Assembly: GCA_963809615.1 (NCBI GenBank)
Contig: CAWEKR010000013.1
Location: 1 to 64,000 of the forward strand
DNA from: FEB-25 sp963809615
GTDB taxonomy: Bacteria; Chloroflexota; Anaerolineae; Anaerolineales; UBA4823
Reading direction: 5' to 3'
Length of the DNA stretch: 64,000 bases
Part shown: positions 23,167 to 31,637 of the stretch, piece by piece
Position numbering within the stretch: the stretch's first letter is position 1
Layout: every line of letters starts with the position of its first letter
The notes under the pieces: generated by a model
The model's input: only the letters and a program-made list of their open reading frames with translations
What the model was told of the DNA's origin: nothing
Database searches by the model: none
Program-made: the position numbers and the translations under genes

Positions 23167-23850
23167 TTAACTTGGGATGGTTGTGGCTGGTTCATTATCA
23201 GGTTTACGGAGGTTCGCCAGGAGGATGTGCACGCTGATCAGCAGCACCCACAGTGGGAACACCAGTGCCGCCCAGTCGAAGAAACCGAGGCTGAGCAAGA
23301 GAAACAATGCCAGCCCGATGCCAAGAAATGCCATCCAGCGTGGGACAATTCCTGTGCGCAGCGAGACCGTGCTGGTTGAGATCATGAACACCCCTGCCAT
23401 TTTCATTGTATAAACGGTCATGATCTCATAGGTCACCGTACGACCGAAAGTGTATATACCGGAAGAGATGAGGGTATTTGGGGTAGAACCATAGATACTT
23501 ATCAAGCCACCGGTTATCGCCGCAGAGACAAACAGCATGGCAAGAAATAGGAGACCACTGCCCAGGAAAACGGTGGCAAAGAAGCGGTCTTCATTATCCC
23601 CCAGCCGGTCGCGCACTACGCCGATGAACCACAAAAAGGCAATCCCGGCAAACGGCACAAGGTTCAGGGCAAGGTTAACAGTTCCCGAGTACCGAGAGAG
23701 CCATGTTCCTGCTTCCAAGGGATTGGCGGGGATTGTAATCCGGATAAGAACCAGGCTGGTGATGAGCAACAGCGAAAATAAGATTCCAGCGATCGCCGCC
23801 GCGCGGGGGGTGGTCAACCTTGATCTGGTTCGGATAATGTCTGCATTCAT
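23167..23850 (-). CDS. Multi-pass membrane protein, unknown function
   Basis: About 227 residues with six hydrophobic helices: roughly 20-40, 58-78, 95-118, a pair around 135-165, and 175-215. No functional family recognised with certainty; similar proteins are annotated as hypothetical membrane proteins in Chloroflexota. I start at the ATG at 23850, seven bases after GGAGAG, rather than the upstream ATG at 23868 that lies before that site. Stand-alone gene. Confidence 0.75.
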   Translation of the reverse strand: MNADIIRTRSRLTTPRAAAIAGILFSLLLITSLVLIRITIPANPLEAGTWLSRYSGTVNLALNLVPFAGIAFLWFIGVVRDRLGDNEDRFFATVFLGSGLLFLAMLFVSAAITGGLISIYGSTPNTLISSGIYTFGRTVTYEIMTVYTMKMAGVFMISTSTVSLRTGIVPRWMAFLGIGLALFLLLSLGFFDWAALVFPLWVLLISVHILLANLRKPDNEPATTIPS

Positions 23851-23934
23851 GATTTTCTCTCCAGTCATTCTATAAGGGTGGTTTTGATGAGCGAGCTGTG
23901 CATCGTTTAGTGCACACCTCGCTCATTGGACAAT

Positions 23935-24276
23935 TTATTGCCGTGCCATGGTCATCTTCATTTCAGCGTCTCTATACGGGATCAGCTCACTGGATAGATC
24001 CACTGTTCCATCCAGCGAAAGCCACCCTGAATGCAGGGATATTGCACTCCCTACCCGGTCGGCAGTCAGGCTATCAAGCCAGGTTGCATTCAGATTGGTT
24101 TTTCCGAGACAAGCCGGTGCACACACCTGGGTAAGTGGATGGTTAATACCGTCATTCAGCCACTCCGTGAGTCGCGTCCGGATAACCAGATTATATATGA
24201 GCTGAGATCTGTGGATTTTAGCATGCAGATTGATTTGACCCTGGTCAGTCATATCGATAATAACCCCTATTGGCAT
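23935..24276 (-). pseudogene. Fragment of a MalT/LuxR-type ATP-dependent regulator
   Basis: A 113-codon frame whose middle matches the N-terminal ATPase part of large MalT-like activators: RTRLTEWLNDGINHPLTQVC, APACLGKTNLNATWLDSL (a Walker A with Gly changed to Ala and Cys) and GWLSLDG. Intact proteins are about 900 residues and continue with tetratricopeptide-like repeats and a LuxR helix-turn-helix. Here everything after about 85 matching residues is gone, so this is a dead fragment. No ribosome site. Confidence 0.55.
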
Positions 24277-24386
24277 ATTTTACCTGATAAATTATTAAGG
24301 CTCAACAAAGTCTATTAATAATCTCATAAGTATATTTCTGCTGCCATAGCTTTGGGTTGGAATTTTATCCACCCTCAGATATAGAT

Positions 24387-24414
24387 AAAAAAGGACTTCC
24401 TTCCCAGGAAGTCC
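24387..24414 (-). terminator. Intrinsic terminator after tRNA-His
   Basis: Perfect 9 bp stem GGACTTCCT / AGGAAGTCC with loop TCCC. On the minus strand it is followed by six T. It ends the hisS-tRNA-His transcript. Confidence 0.85.
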
Positions 24415-24423
24415 CAGATTTAT

Positions 24424-24498
24424 TGGGGTGCCTAACGGGATTCGAACCCGTGATAGATGATCCACAGTCATCTGTGTTGCCGCTACACCATAGGCACC
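24424..24498 (-). tRNA. tRNA-His (GTG)
   Basis: Cloverleaf read on the minus strand. Acceptor with the extra G at -1 opposite C73 (GGTGCCTA / TAGGCACC) and encoded CCA; anticodon loop CTGTGGA, anticodon GTG; T arm ACGGG-TTCGAAT-CCCGT. The G-1:C73 pair is the identity element read by histidyl-tRNA synthetase, whose gene ends 18 bases upstream on the same strand. Confidence 0.95.
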
Positions 24499-24516
24499 AT
24501 GAGCGGGCTGATTTTA

Positions 24517-25806
24517 TCACATGGGACGGTGGCTTTCAAGCAATTTTGTGATCTCTGCGGCTGCCTGTGTTTGCGAGATGGTTTGTTGGCTTCCGTCGGA
24601 GAGGTCTTTAATCGTCACCTGGTTGTTCGCTGCCTCATCCGGACCAATCACAACCGCCACACGGATACCCATCCGGTCGGCATACTTGAATTGCTTGGGC
24701 AGTTTCGATGCATCTGCGCTGCAAATGACATTTAAACCTACCCTGCGTAGATCGCTTGCCAGCGCCATCGAGCTTGGCTGCCGTGCAGCATCGAATACGG
24801 TCACCAATACCTCCACCGCTGAGCGTGTGATCTCTTTGGGGAGCAGCCCGGATGACTCCAGAAGCAAACCGACCGCCAGGTCACCCATGGCAAAACCGAC
24901 TGCAGGCAGTGGGTCGCCACCCATCTGGGTCATCAGGTTATCGTAGCGCCCACCCCCCAGCAAGGCGCGCTTGATATCACTGTTCAATGCGTAGGCTTCG
25001 AATACCGTACTCGTATAGTACAACAAGCCGCGGATGGTGTTCGGGTCAAAGCGCACATATTCACGCCCACCCAGAGCTTCCAGTGCCTCGAACACTCTTA
25101 CCAGCGTCTCGGATTTCTTCCAGAGGTCCGGGTTGCCCAGGAAGTCTTTCATGCGGTCCAATTGCTGCCTGTTCATCCCCAGGTCCAGGGCGTTCGCCTC
25201 CCATTCTGTTGGCTCCATCTTGGAACGGCGGTCGATCAGGTTTAGGTAGTCAGGTTGCCTTGCGCTTGGAACATCCAATTCCGCTAACTCCCTATTGATC
25301 AGCTGGCGATCGTTCACGTAGATCGCAGCTTTTTGAGCTGAAAGCCCCACTCGTTTTAAAAAGCTGGCTGCAATCGCGATCAGCTCCGCGTCCGCTTCAG
25401 GAGTATCCACTCCCAGCAAATCGATATTCCATTGAAAAAACTCTCGCGTTCGTCCTCTGGCGGGTTGTTCATAGCGCCAGAACGGTCCCCAAGACCACCA
25501 ACGCAAGGGGAATACCAGCTGCTTTTGTCGTTGAGCTACCATTCGTGCCAGGCTGGGGGTGAGCTCAGGGCGCAGGGTCAGCAGGTCACCCCCCTTGTCG
25601 GGGAATACAAATGCTTGTTTATTGACCAGCTCCTCACCAGATTTTGCAGCATATAAACCGATGGTTTCCAACATCGGAGCTTCCCATTCCTGGTAGCCGA
25701 AGGAGGTGGAAACCTGGCGGATGGACTGATATAACCAGTTTCTAAATGCCATTTCCTCAGGGTAGTAATCCCGGGTGCCTTTGACGGGTGGAATGATTTG
25801 TTTCAT
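24517..25806 (-). CDS. hisS: Histidyl-tRNA synthetase
   Basis: A 429-residue class II synthetase. Motif 1 (PVKGTRDYYPEE region), motif 2 (TLRPELTPSLAR and FRYEQPARGRTREFFQWNIDLLG), the His-specific boxes (around VRFDPNTIRGLLYYTSTVFEAY) and motif 3 (LLGGGRYDNL, AVGFAMGDLAVG) are all present, as is the C-terminal anticodon-binding domain (about 330-429). I start at MKQIIPPVKGTRDYYP (25806), the normal N-terminus, not at an earlier ATG at 25878. It charges the tRNA-His encoded directly downstream, probably on the same transcript. Confidence 0.96.
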   Translation of the reverse strand: MKQIIPPVKGTRDYYPEEMAFRNWLYQSIRQVSTSFGYQEWEAPMLETIGLYAAKSGEELVNKQAFVFPDKGGDLLTLRPELTPSLARMVAQRQKQLVFPLRWWSWGPFWRYEQPARGRTREFFQWNIDLLGVDTPEADAELIAIAASFLKRVGLSAQKAAIYVNDRQLINRELAELDVPSARQPDYLNLIDRRSKMEPTEWEANALDLGMNRQQLDRMKDFLGNPDLWKKSETLVRVFEALEALGGREYVRFDPNTIRGLLYYTSTVFEAYALNSDIKRALLGGGRYDNLMTQMGGDPLPAVGFAMGDLAVGLLLESSGLLPKEITRSAVEVLVTVFDAARQPSSMALASDLRRVGLNVICSADASKLPKQFKYADRMGIRVAVVIGPDEAANNQVTIKDLSDGSQQTISQTQAAAEITKLLESHRPM

Positions 25807-25898
25807 ATAGGATTCTTGCCTCTCTTGCTTGCCTTGATGCTGATCCCACTGTACGATAACGATGGATGATTTTAACACAATTTTCTTTTCAGGTCCTG

Positions 25899-25904
25899 TA
25901 TAAT
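25899..25904 (+). promoter_or_regulatory. -10 element for degV-xth operon
   Basis: Perfect TATAAT 79 bases before the degV start, in the hisS/degV divergent region. The -35 is not clear (TTAACA lies 21 bases upstream). Confidence 0.4.
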
Positions 25905-25982
25905 AGCTATATACAGATACAACTTAGACCTAATTTGGGGCTTTACCCCAAGAATAGACAGCTCAAAGGAGAAACCGAATCT

Positions 25983-26846
25983 ATGAAAATTGTGACCGAT
26001 TGCGCCGCCGATTTAACCCAGGCAGAATCTGCAGAGATGGAAATACAAGTTGCCCCACTGTTCATACAATTTCCCCAAGGTGAAGTCAGCTCGAACGATT
26101 TAACCCCCGACGAATTTTACCAGCGGTTGAAGAGTATTGCCCCCCGCATTCCGACCACATCCCAACCTTCCTCTGGAATTTTCACCGAAATCTATAAAAG
26201 GCTGGTTGAGCATGATGAAGAAGTGCTATCGATACACATTTCTTCCGGGCTCAGCGGCACAATAGAGTCGGCTCGGGCTGGCGCAGCCCAGCTCCCTGGG
26301 AAATTGATCACCATTGTAGACAGCTTTACTCTCTCCGGTGGTGAACGCTTCCAGGTACTCGCGGCTGCGATGGGAGCCAGAGCAGGTCGCAGCAAAGAGT
26401 TTATACTGGATAAGCTAACAAAAATCCGTGAGGCTACCGAGGTGATTTACACCCTCGAGACGCTCGAATACCTGCAACGTGGGGGTCGTATTGGGAGGGT
26501 CCAGGCGCTGGCAGGCTCATTACTGGGGATCAAACCTCTAATCCGGGTGGAAAGGTCGGATGGAAAATATTCGACCATGGGTAGGGCGCGCACGATTCCA
26601 AAAGCGTTAGAGACCATCGCCGACCACATAGAGCAGCTGTACGGGAAAAGCACCCCCTTGTGGATTTCAGTTCTGCATGGTCAGCTGGCGGAGCAAGCGA
26701 ATGCCCTAGCAGAGATGGTCAATGGAAAAGTAAAAGTCGGCAAGCTTGAGCTGCTGCGCATTTCACCGGTCCTCGGGGTACACACCGGTCCCGGGGTGGT
26801 TGGATTAGCCGCAGTACCCTACGCTTTGATGGAAGGGTTGGAGTGA
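25983..26846 (+). CDS. DegV family fatty-acid-binding protein
   Basis: A 287-residue DegV protein: MKIVTDCAADL, the TSQPSSGIF motif, HISSGLSGTIESA, VDSFTLSGGERF and LEYLQRGGRIGRV are the conserved fatty-acid pocket and interface segments. In Firmicutes, DegV/FakB proteins present fatty acids to FakA kinase; here no FakA is nearby. I start at 25983 after AAAGGAGAAACC. The stop overlaps the GTG start of exonuclease III (GTGA), so both are translated from one transcript. Confidence 0.92.
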   Translation: MKIVTDCAADLTQAESAEMEIQVAPLFIQFPQGEVSSNDLTPDEFYQRLKSIAPRIPTTSQPSSGIFTEIYKRLVEHDEEVLSIHISSGLSGTIESARAGAAQLPGKLITIVDSFTLSGGERFQVLAAAMGARAGRSKEFILDKLTKIREATEVIYTLETLEYLQRGGRIGRVQALAGSLLGIKPLIRVERSDGKYSTMGRARTIPKALETIADHIEQLYGKSTPLWISVLHGQLAEQANALAEMVNGKVKVGKLELLRISPVLGVHTGPGVVGLAAVPYALMEGLE

Positions 26847-27610
26847 AAATCACCACCTGGAATGTAAATGGGCTGCGCGCAGCCCTCACCAAAGGTGCCT
26901 GGGATTGGGTGCAGCAGGAACAGCCGGATGTGCTCTGCCTTCAGGAAGTCAAAGCGCGCCCCGAGCAGATCCCCGCCGGTTACCAGGAGCGGTTTAATTC
27001 ACACCAGGTGTATTGGAATCCGGCTGTAAAACCCGGTTACAGCGGGGTAGCGACGTTCACCAATCTTCCAGCATTATCTGTCGACTATGGCGTTGGCAGG
27101 CAGGAATTCGACCATGAAGGTCGCGTGATCCGCATTAAATTCCCCGGTTTCTACCTGTATAATGTCTATTTCCCCAGCGGTCAGCGCGGTTTGGACCGGG
27201 TCGAATTTAAGCTCAAGTTCTATTCCTGTTTATTGGAAATCTGCGACCAGCTGCATTCTTCGGGTGAGCGCGTGATCATATGCGGGGATTTTAATACTGC
27301 CCACAGCGAGATTGACCTGCGTAACCCCAAATCGAACCAAAAAACATCCGGTTTTCTGCCTGAAGAACGCGCCTGGGTGGATACCTATTTATCGCATGGT
27401 TTTATAGATATCTATCGTATGTTGTTTCCTGACCGCGTTGAGTATACCTGGTGGACCTACCTGGCCAATGCCCGTAAAAACAACACCGGCTGGAGGTTGG
27501 ATTACTTCATGATCTCAGAAGCACTTGTGCCAGCGGTTAAGCATGTGAAAATTCATTCGGATATCCTTGGCTCAGATCATTGCCCGGTAAGCCTGGTGAT
27601 TGAGGCGTAA
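26843..27610 (+). CDS. xth: Exodeoxyribonuclease III (AP endonuclease)
   Basis: A 255-residue EEP-fold nuclease of base-excision repair: it cuts DNA at abasic sites and degrades 3' ends. Diagnostic residues are all present: TWNVNGLR, CLQEVK (metal Glu), YFPSGQRG, GDFNTAH (Asp/Asn), GWRLDY and GSDHCP (catalytic Asp-His). Start is GTG within the degV stop. Full length. Confidence 0.95.
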   Translation: MKITTWNVNGLRAALTKGAWDWVQQEQPDVLCLQEVKARPEQIPAGYQERFNSHQVYWNPAVKPGYSGVATFTNLPALSVDYGVGRQEFDHEGRVIRIKFPGFYLYNVYFPSGQRGLDRVEFKLKFYSCLLEICDQLHSSGERVIICGDFNTAHSEIDLRNPKSNQKTSGFLPEERAWVDTYLSHGFIDIYRMLFPDRVEYTWWTYLANARKNNTGWRLDYFMISEALVPAVKHVKIHSDILGSDHCPVSLVIEA

Positions 27611-27640
27611 AATTCCCCCACGGTGCGATTATTTTGGTCG

Positions 27641-28420
27641 CTATTCGCCGAATTCGGTTTCCAGCTCGTCCAGTCCATCCCAGGCTTCTGTTATCTCGAG
27701 GGAGATTTCCCCAAACATCCCTTCTTGCGACACACGCACCATGTGCCGCTTGATCAGCTCGAGCATGGCTAAAAAAGTGACTACAATTTCGAGGCGGGAA
27801 TTTTCGTGGTTCACCAGTGACCGGAAGGAGATGGATTTTTGACGCCGGAGTGAATCGGTGATGAGCGTGATCTTTTCACGGATGGTCACCCGTGATGGCG
27901 GCACCACCGTGCTCAGCGCATCTGCCAGGTTTAGCTCAAAAAATATTTCCTGTGCCGCTGCCGCGATGTCATCGATTGTGATCCCCGTCAGGTCGTAGCT
28001 GCTGTCTAATTTTGGCGGAGGCGCTACTCGTAGGTAAGTCCTCAATCCATCTGCCTCGCGTTGGTCGAGGATGGCGGCGATTTCCCGGTACCGTTTATAC
28101 ATGATGAGCTGCTTTGCCAGGGCCTCACCGGGGTCTTCCTCGCCTGGCTCACGCTGAGGTGGGCGCGGCAGCAAGGCTTCAGACTTGATCTGCAGCAGCT
28201 TGGCCGCGATCACCAGGAATGCCGATACTTCGTCTGCCTCCAGTTCGGTCAACTTGTGGATATACACGAGGTACTGGTCTGTGATCAGGGCTAAAGATAG
28301 TTTGGTGATGTCCAGCTCCGCGTGTTCGATCAGCTGCAATAGCAGATCTAATGGGCCCTCATATATAGGTGTGTCGATGGTGTAATTCGAGACCTGTTGG
28401 TTGGAAGGGTTGAACATCAT
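27641..28420 (-). CDS. scpA: Segregation and condensation protein A
   Basis: A 259-residue kleisin. The N-terminal YEGPLDLLLQLIEHAELDI is the ScpA signature that binds the SMC neck; the middle is charged; the C-terminal winged helix (about 185-259) contacts the SMC head. With SMC and ScpB it forms bacterial condensin. scpB usually follows; it does not here, as the gene converges with exonuclease III, so scpB must be elsewhere. Confidence 0.93.
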   Translation of the reverse strand: MMFNPSNQQVSNYTIDTPIYEGPLDLLLQLIEHAELDITKLSLALITDQYLVYIHKLTELEADEVSAFLVIAAKLLQIKSEALLPRPPQREPGEEDPGEALAKQLIMYKRYREIAAILDQREADGLRTYLRVAPPPKLDSSYDLTGITIDDIAAAAQEIFFELNLADALSTVVPPSRVTIREKITLITDSLRRQKSISFRSLVNHENSRLEIVVTFLAMLELIKRHMVRVSQEGMFGEISLEITEAWDGLDELETEFGE

Positions 28421-28490
28421 GGCGGGATTATACCTGACATTTTATATGGCCCATGCTATACTTGTTTCAAATTCATCCTAGGATAAAGTT

Positions 28491-28925
28491 ATGTCAGATC
28501 AATGGCGTGAGATTGAAGCTGAATGGAAGGGTGGGGGTGCTTTCATTGGTAGTAATGTTTCGGGTGGGACGGTCCAGATGGGGACGCTCAACGAGCATCC
28601 CGGCATCTCCCCGATGGAATTGATTTTAGTGGGGTTGGCCGGTTGTACCGGTGTGGATATTGTGGATATTTTAGCCAAGAAACGTGAGCCTTTACAGGCA
28701 TTAAAGGTGAAGGTGCGTGGCAAAAAGGCGGAAGATTTCCCTAAAATCTATGAGGAGATCGAGGTCACTTATCTGATCTGGGGTGAGGGGATTAACCCCA
28801 AGGCAGTTGAGCGTGCCATCCAACTGTCTGAGGAGAAGTATTGCTCGGTCAGTGCCATGCTGCGCCAGGCGGCACAGATCAGGTCGTCCTACCAGATCCT
28901 ATCCCCTGAAACACCGGCTGAGTAA
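28491..28925 (+). CDS. OsmC/Ohr family protein
   Basis: A 144-residue OsmC-fold protein. The two reactive Cys are present in GLAGCTGVDIVDIL and EEKYCSVSAML. Family members reduce organic hydroperoxides using these thiols. The version with Cys in GLAGCT and the KYC motif is the YhfA-like OsmC branch rather than Ohr. Start after AGGATAAAGTT. Thioredoxin follows on the same strand 68 bases later and could supply electrons (inference). Confidence 0.9.
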   Translation: MSDQWREIEAEWKGGGAFIGSNVSGGTVQMGTLNEHPGISPMELILVGLAGCTGVDIVDILAKKREPLQALKVKVRGKKAEDFPKIYEEIEVTYLIWGEGINPKAVERAIQLSEEKYCSVSAMLRQAAQIRSSYQILSPETPAE

Positions 28926-28993
28926 TTATCGGTATCTGCAACCATTTTATTAGGGTTGCATCTAATTTGGAAACGCATTTTGGAGAAATAGGA

Positions 28994-29350
28994 ATGATAA
29001 TCGACGAACCCATTCACGTCACCGATTCTGCCTTTGAAAAGACCGTGTTGAATTCAAGCGTGCCAGTAATTGTCGATTTCTGGGCACCCTGGTGTGGACC
29101 CTGCAAGATGGTCGCGCCTACCCTGGAAAAAATCGCCAAAGAAAATGCTGGAAAGGTCATTGTAGCAAAGGTTAATACGGATGAGAATCCCGAATGGGCG
29201 ATGAAATACGGTGTACAGGGTATTCCCACCATGCTGTTTGTTTCAGCGGGTAAGATCGTCCACCGCCAGGTGGGTGCGCTGCCTGAACCGATGCTGCGCA
29301 CAATCGTTACCCAATTTTTAGAAGTAATTAGTACGGTCTCTAAGAATTAA
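28994..29350 (+). CDS. trxA: Thioredoxin
   Basis: A 118-residue single-domain thioredoxin with the active site FWAPWCGPCKMVAP, the cis-Pro loop GIPTMLFV and a Gly pair near the end. Reduces protein disulfides in the cytosol. I start at the ATG at 28994 (MIIDEPIHV), 10 bases after GGAG, because the earlier ATG at 28967 adds residues that do not match the family. Probably co-transcribed with the OsmC gene. Confidence 0.93.
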   Translation: MIIDEPIHVTDSAFEKTVLNSSVPVIVDFWAPWCGPCKMVAPTLEKIAKENAGKVIVAKVNTDENPEWAMKYGVQGIPTMLFVSAGKIVHRQVGALPEPMLRTIVTQFLEVISTVSKN

Positions 29351-29362
29351 ATCCTGGTTCGA

Positions 29363-30655
29363 TCACAATTCAGAGGTGCGCTCAATTTTTGCACCTAAAA
29401 GGCGCAGTTTTTCGTCTATCCGTTCGTAGCCCCGGTCGATCTGCCCCAGGTTACGGATGACCGACTGTCCTTCAGCCGTCAGCGCCGCCAGCACCAGCGC
29501 CATTCCTGCGCGGATGTCAGGGCTTTCGAGTACTTCTCCGTATAGCTGGGTCGGTCCCTGTACAATACAGCGATGAGGGTCACATAGCACGATTTGCGCC
29601 CCCATCCCCACCAGCTTATCGGTGAAGAACATGCGGCTGGGGTACATCCAGTCGTGGAACAGCACGCTGCCCTTGGATTGCGTCCCAATCACGATGGCAA
29701 TGCTCATCAGGTCGGTGGGGAAGGATGGCCAGGGCATCACATTGATCACCGGGATCGCATCTCCCAAGTCTGGCTCAACCACCAGCTTTTGGGGGCTCTT
29801 GATCACGATTTTATCGCCATCCACCTGCCACTCCACACCCAGCCGGCCCAAAACCAGCCGGATCATGCCTAAATAATGGGCCCCGGCATTGTTGATGGTG
29901 ATCGACCCACCCGTCAAGGCTGCCGCACCGATGAAGCTGACCACTTCGAGATAGTCTGGACCGATGGTGAATTCACCCCCGTGAAGTTTTTTCACTCCTT
30001 CGATGTGAAGGGTATTGGAGCTGATATTGTCTACCTTCGCTCCCAGGGTGTTGAGGAAATGACACAGCTCCTGGACGTGAGGCTCCGAAGTAGCATTCCG
30101 AAGAATGGTGGTGCCTTCTGCCATGACTGCTGCCATAATGGCATTTTCAGTAGCAGTCACACTGGCTTCATCGAGCAGGATATCTGCACCGATAAGTTTT
30201 TTGGCCGTGAATACAAACACCCGGTTTGACCGGTCGAATTCCGCCTGGGCACCGAGCGAACGTATGGCGAGGATATGTGTATCCACCCTGCGCCTGCCGA
30301 TCACATCGCCACCTGGGGGAGGCAGCCTGAGCTCGCCGGTGCGTGCCACCATTGGACCCGCCAATAAGATCGAAGCACGTATCCGGCGGCATAATTCTGG
30401 TTTTAATTCTGCCGGGGACAAGTTGGAGGCCTGGATCTTCCAGGTATGGTTGTCAAATCGCTCCACATCCGCACCCAGGCTTTGCAGCAATGCGATCATA
30501 TCCTGCACATCGCGGATATTCGGCACATTGTGCAGAATTACCGCTTCATCCGTCAACAGGCAGGCTGCCAGCAGGGGTAGGGCGGCATTTTTATTACCCG
30601 ATGGAGTCACTTCTCCATTTAGCGGGTATCCCCCCTGGATGATCAACTTTTCCAT
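29363..30655 (-). CDS. murA: UDP-N-acetylglucosamine 1-carboxyvinyltransferase with Asp at the fosfomycin-site Cys
   Basis: A 430-residue enzyme of the first committed step of peptidoglycan synthesis, moving enolpyruvate from PEP to UDP-GlcNAc. Motifs: PSGNKNAALP (catalytic Lys), RRIRASILLAGPM, GGDVIGRRRVDTH, EGTTILRNATSEPHV, FPTDLMSI. The residue in the PGGC(T/A)IG loop is Asp117 instead of Cys; this change is known from naturally fosfomycin-resistant MurA of mycobacteria and chlamydiae. Start: ATG at 30655, five bases after AGGAGG; a GTG at 30658 is too close to that site. Confidence 0.95.
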   Translation of the reverse strand: MEKLIIQGGYPLNGEVTPSGNKNAALPLLAACLLTDEAVILHNVPNIRDVQDMIALLQSLGADVERFDNHTWKIQASNLSPAELKPELCRRIRASILLAGPMVARTGELRLPPPGGDVIGRRRVDTHILAIRSLGAQAEFDRSNRVFVFTAKKLIGADILLDEASVTATENAIMAAVMAEGTTILRNATSEPHVQELCHFLNTLGAKVDNISSNTLHIEGVKKLHGGEFTIGPDYLEVVSFIGAAALTGGSITINNAGAHYLGMIRLVLGRLGVEWQVDGDKIVIKSPQKLVVEPDLGDAIPVINVMPWPSFPTDLMSIAIVIGTQSKGSVLFHDWMYPSRMFFTDKLVGMGAQIVLCDPHRCIVQGPTQLYGEVLESPDIRAGMALVLAALTAEGQSVIRNLGQIDRGYERIDEKLRLLGAKIERTSEL

Positions 30656-30730
30656 CACATCCTCCTAACAAAATCGATAACACCTGCAGGTGAAGCCTCG
30701 AAACGAGAAATACTTGCTATAATTTCCTCT

Positions 30731-31504
30731 ATGATAACATACAACATCTTGGCGATCATTCCTGGCTGGCTGTTTGGTGCGCTGGTAAATTATTTGGCGG
30801 ATGTGCTTCCGCTCCGGCGGCGACTCACCCGGCCATTTTGTATTGTATGTGATACCGATCAAAATTGGATCAATTATCTCATCTGGCCGAGAAAGTGCCC
30901 CACCTGTCAACAGCGCAGGAATATCCGCGTTTGGATTGTTGAAATATTTTTTATCGTCGCCTCGGTTTTCATCAGTTATTCACCCCCGCATAAACTCGGA
31001 TTTTTGCTTGGGTTGGTCGTCCTGGCTTATTTCGGCGTTGTGGTCTTGATTGACCTGGAATATCGCTTGATCATGCACCCGGTCAGTTTGTTCGGCGTGG
31101 CGCTCGGATTGGTGGTCGGATTTATTCGGGTCGGATGGTGGCGTACACTGGTCGGTGGGGTAGCGGGTTTCGCCATCATGTGGCTGATCTACCTGCTAGG
31201 GGTACTGGTCATCAAACTGGTCAACCGCCGGCGTGGCCAGCCGGTCAATGATGTCGCTTTTGGTTTTGGGGATGTAAACCTGAGCGGGGTGCTTGGCTTG
31301 ATGCTTGGTTGGCCGTTGATTTTAGTCGGGTTGGTCGCGGCCGTATTACTCGGTGGGTTGGTCAGCCTGATCTATTTGCTGGTAATGTTGGTGACGCGGA
31401 GGTACCAGGCCTTTGCTGCCTTGCCATATGGTCCTTTCCTGGTATTTGGAGCGGTGATATTGATTTACTTTCCTGAGGCGGTTGCAACTCTCCTGGGGGG
31501 ATAA
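30731..31504 (+). CDS. Type IV prepilin peptidase (A24)
   Basis: A 257-residue membrane protease with about seven helices. The N-terminal cytosolic loop has a zinc-type Cys quartet (CIVC and CPTC, about residues 37-59). The two catalytic Asp of aspartyl family A24 lie in VLIDLEYRLI and GFGDVNLSG (the GxGD motif). It cleaves and N-methylates type IV prepilins. The methylase and protease parts are both present, so it is full length. No pilin genes are in the window. Confidence 0.92.
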   Translation: MITYNILAIIPGWLFGALVNYLADVLPLRRRLTRPFCIVCDTDQNWINYLIWPRKCPTCQQRRNIRVWIVEIFFIVASVFISYSPPHKLGFLLGLVVLAYFGVVVLIDLEYRLIMHPVSLFGVALGLVVGFIRVGWWRTLVGGVAGFAIMWLIYLLGVLVIKLVNRRRGQPVNDVAFGFGDVNLSGVLGLMLGWPLILVGLVAAVLLGGLVSLIYLLVMLVTRRYQAFAALPYGPFLVFGAVILIYFPEAVATLLGG

Positions 31505-31637
31505 CTTCAATACCCGCCCGATCAGAATGTCTTACTCCTTCGCTGGGTCAAATATCAATAGACGTATTGCCTCGCCATGACACGTGCAGGCTCGCTTCAC
31601 ATGCCCTTCAGTTATTTTCAGGGTGCTTTGTTTGGGT

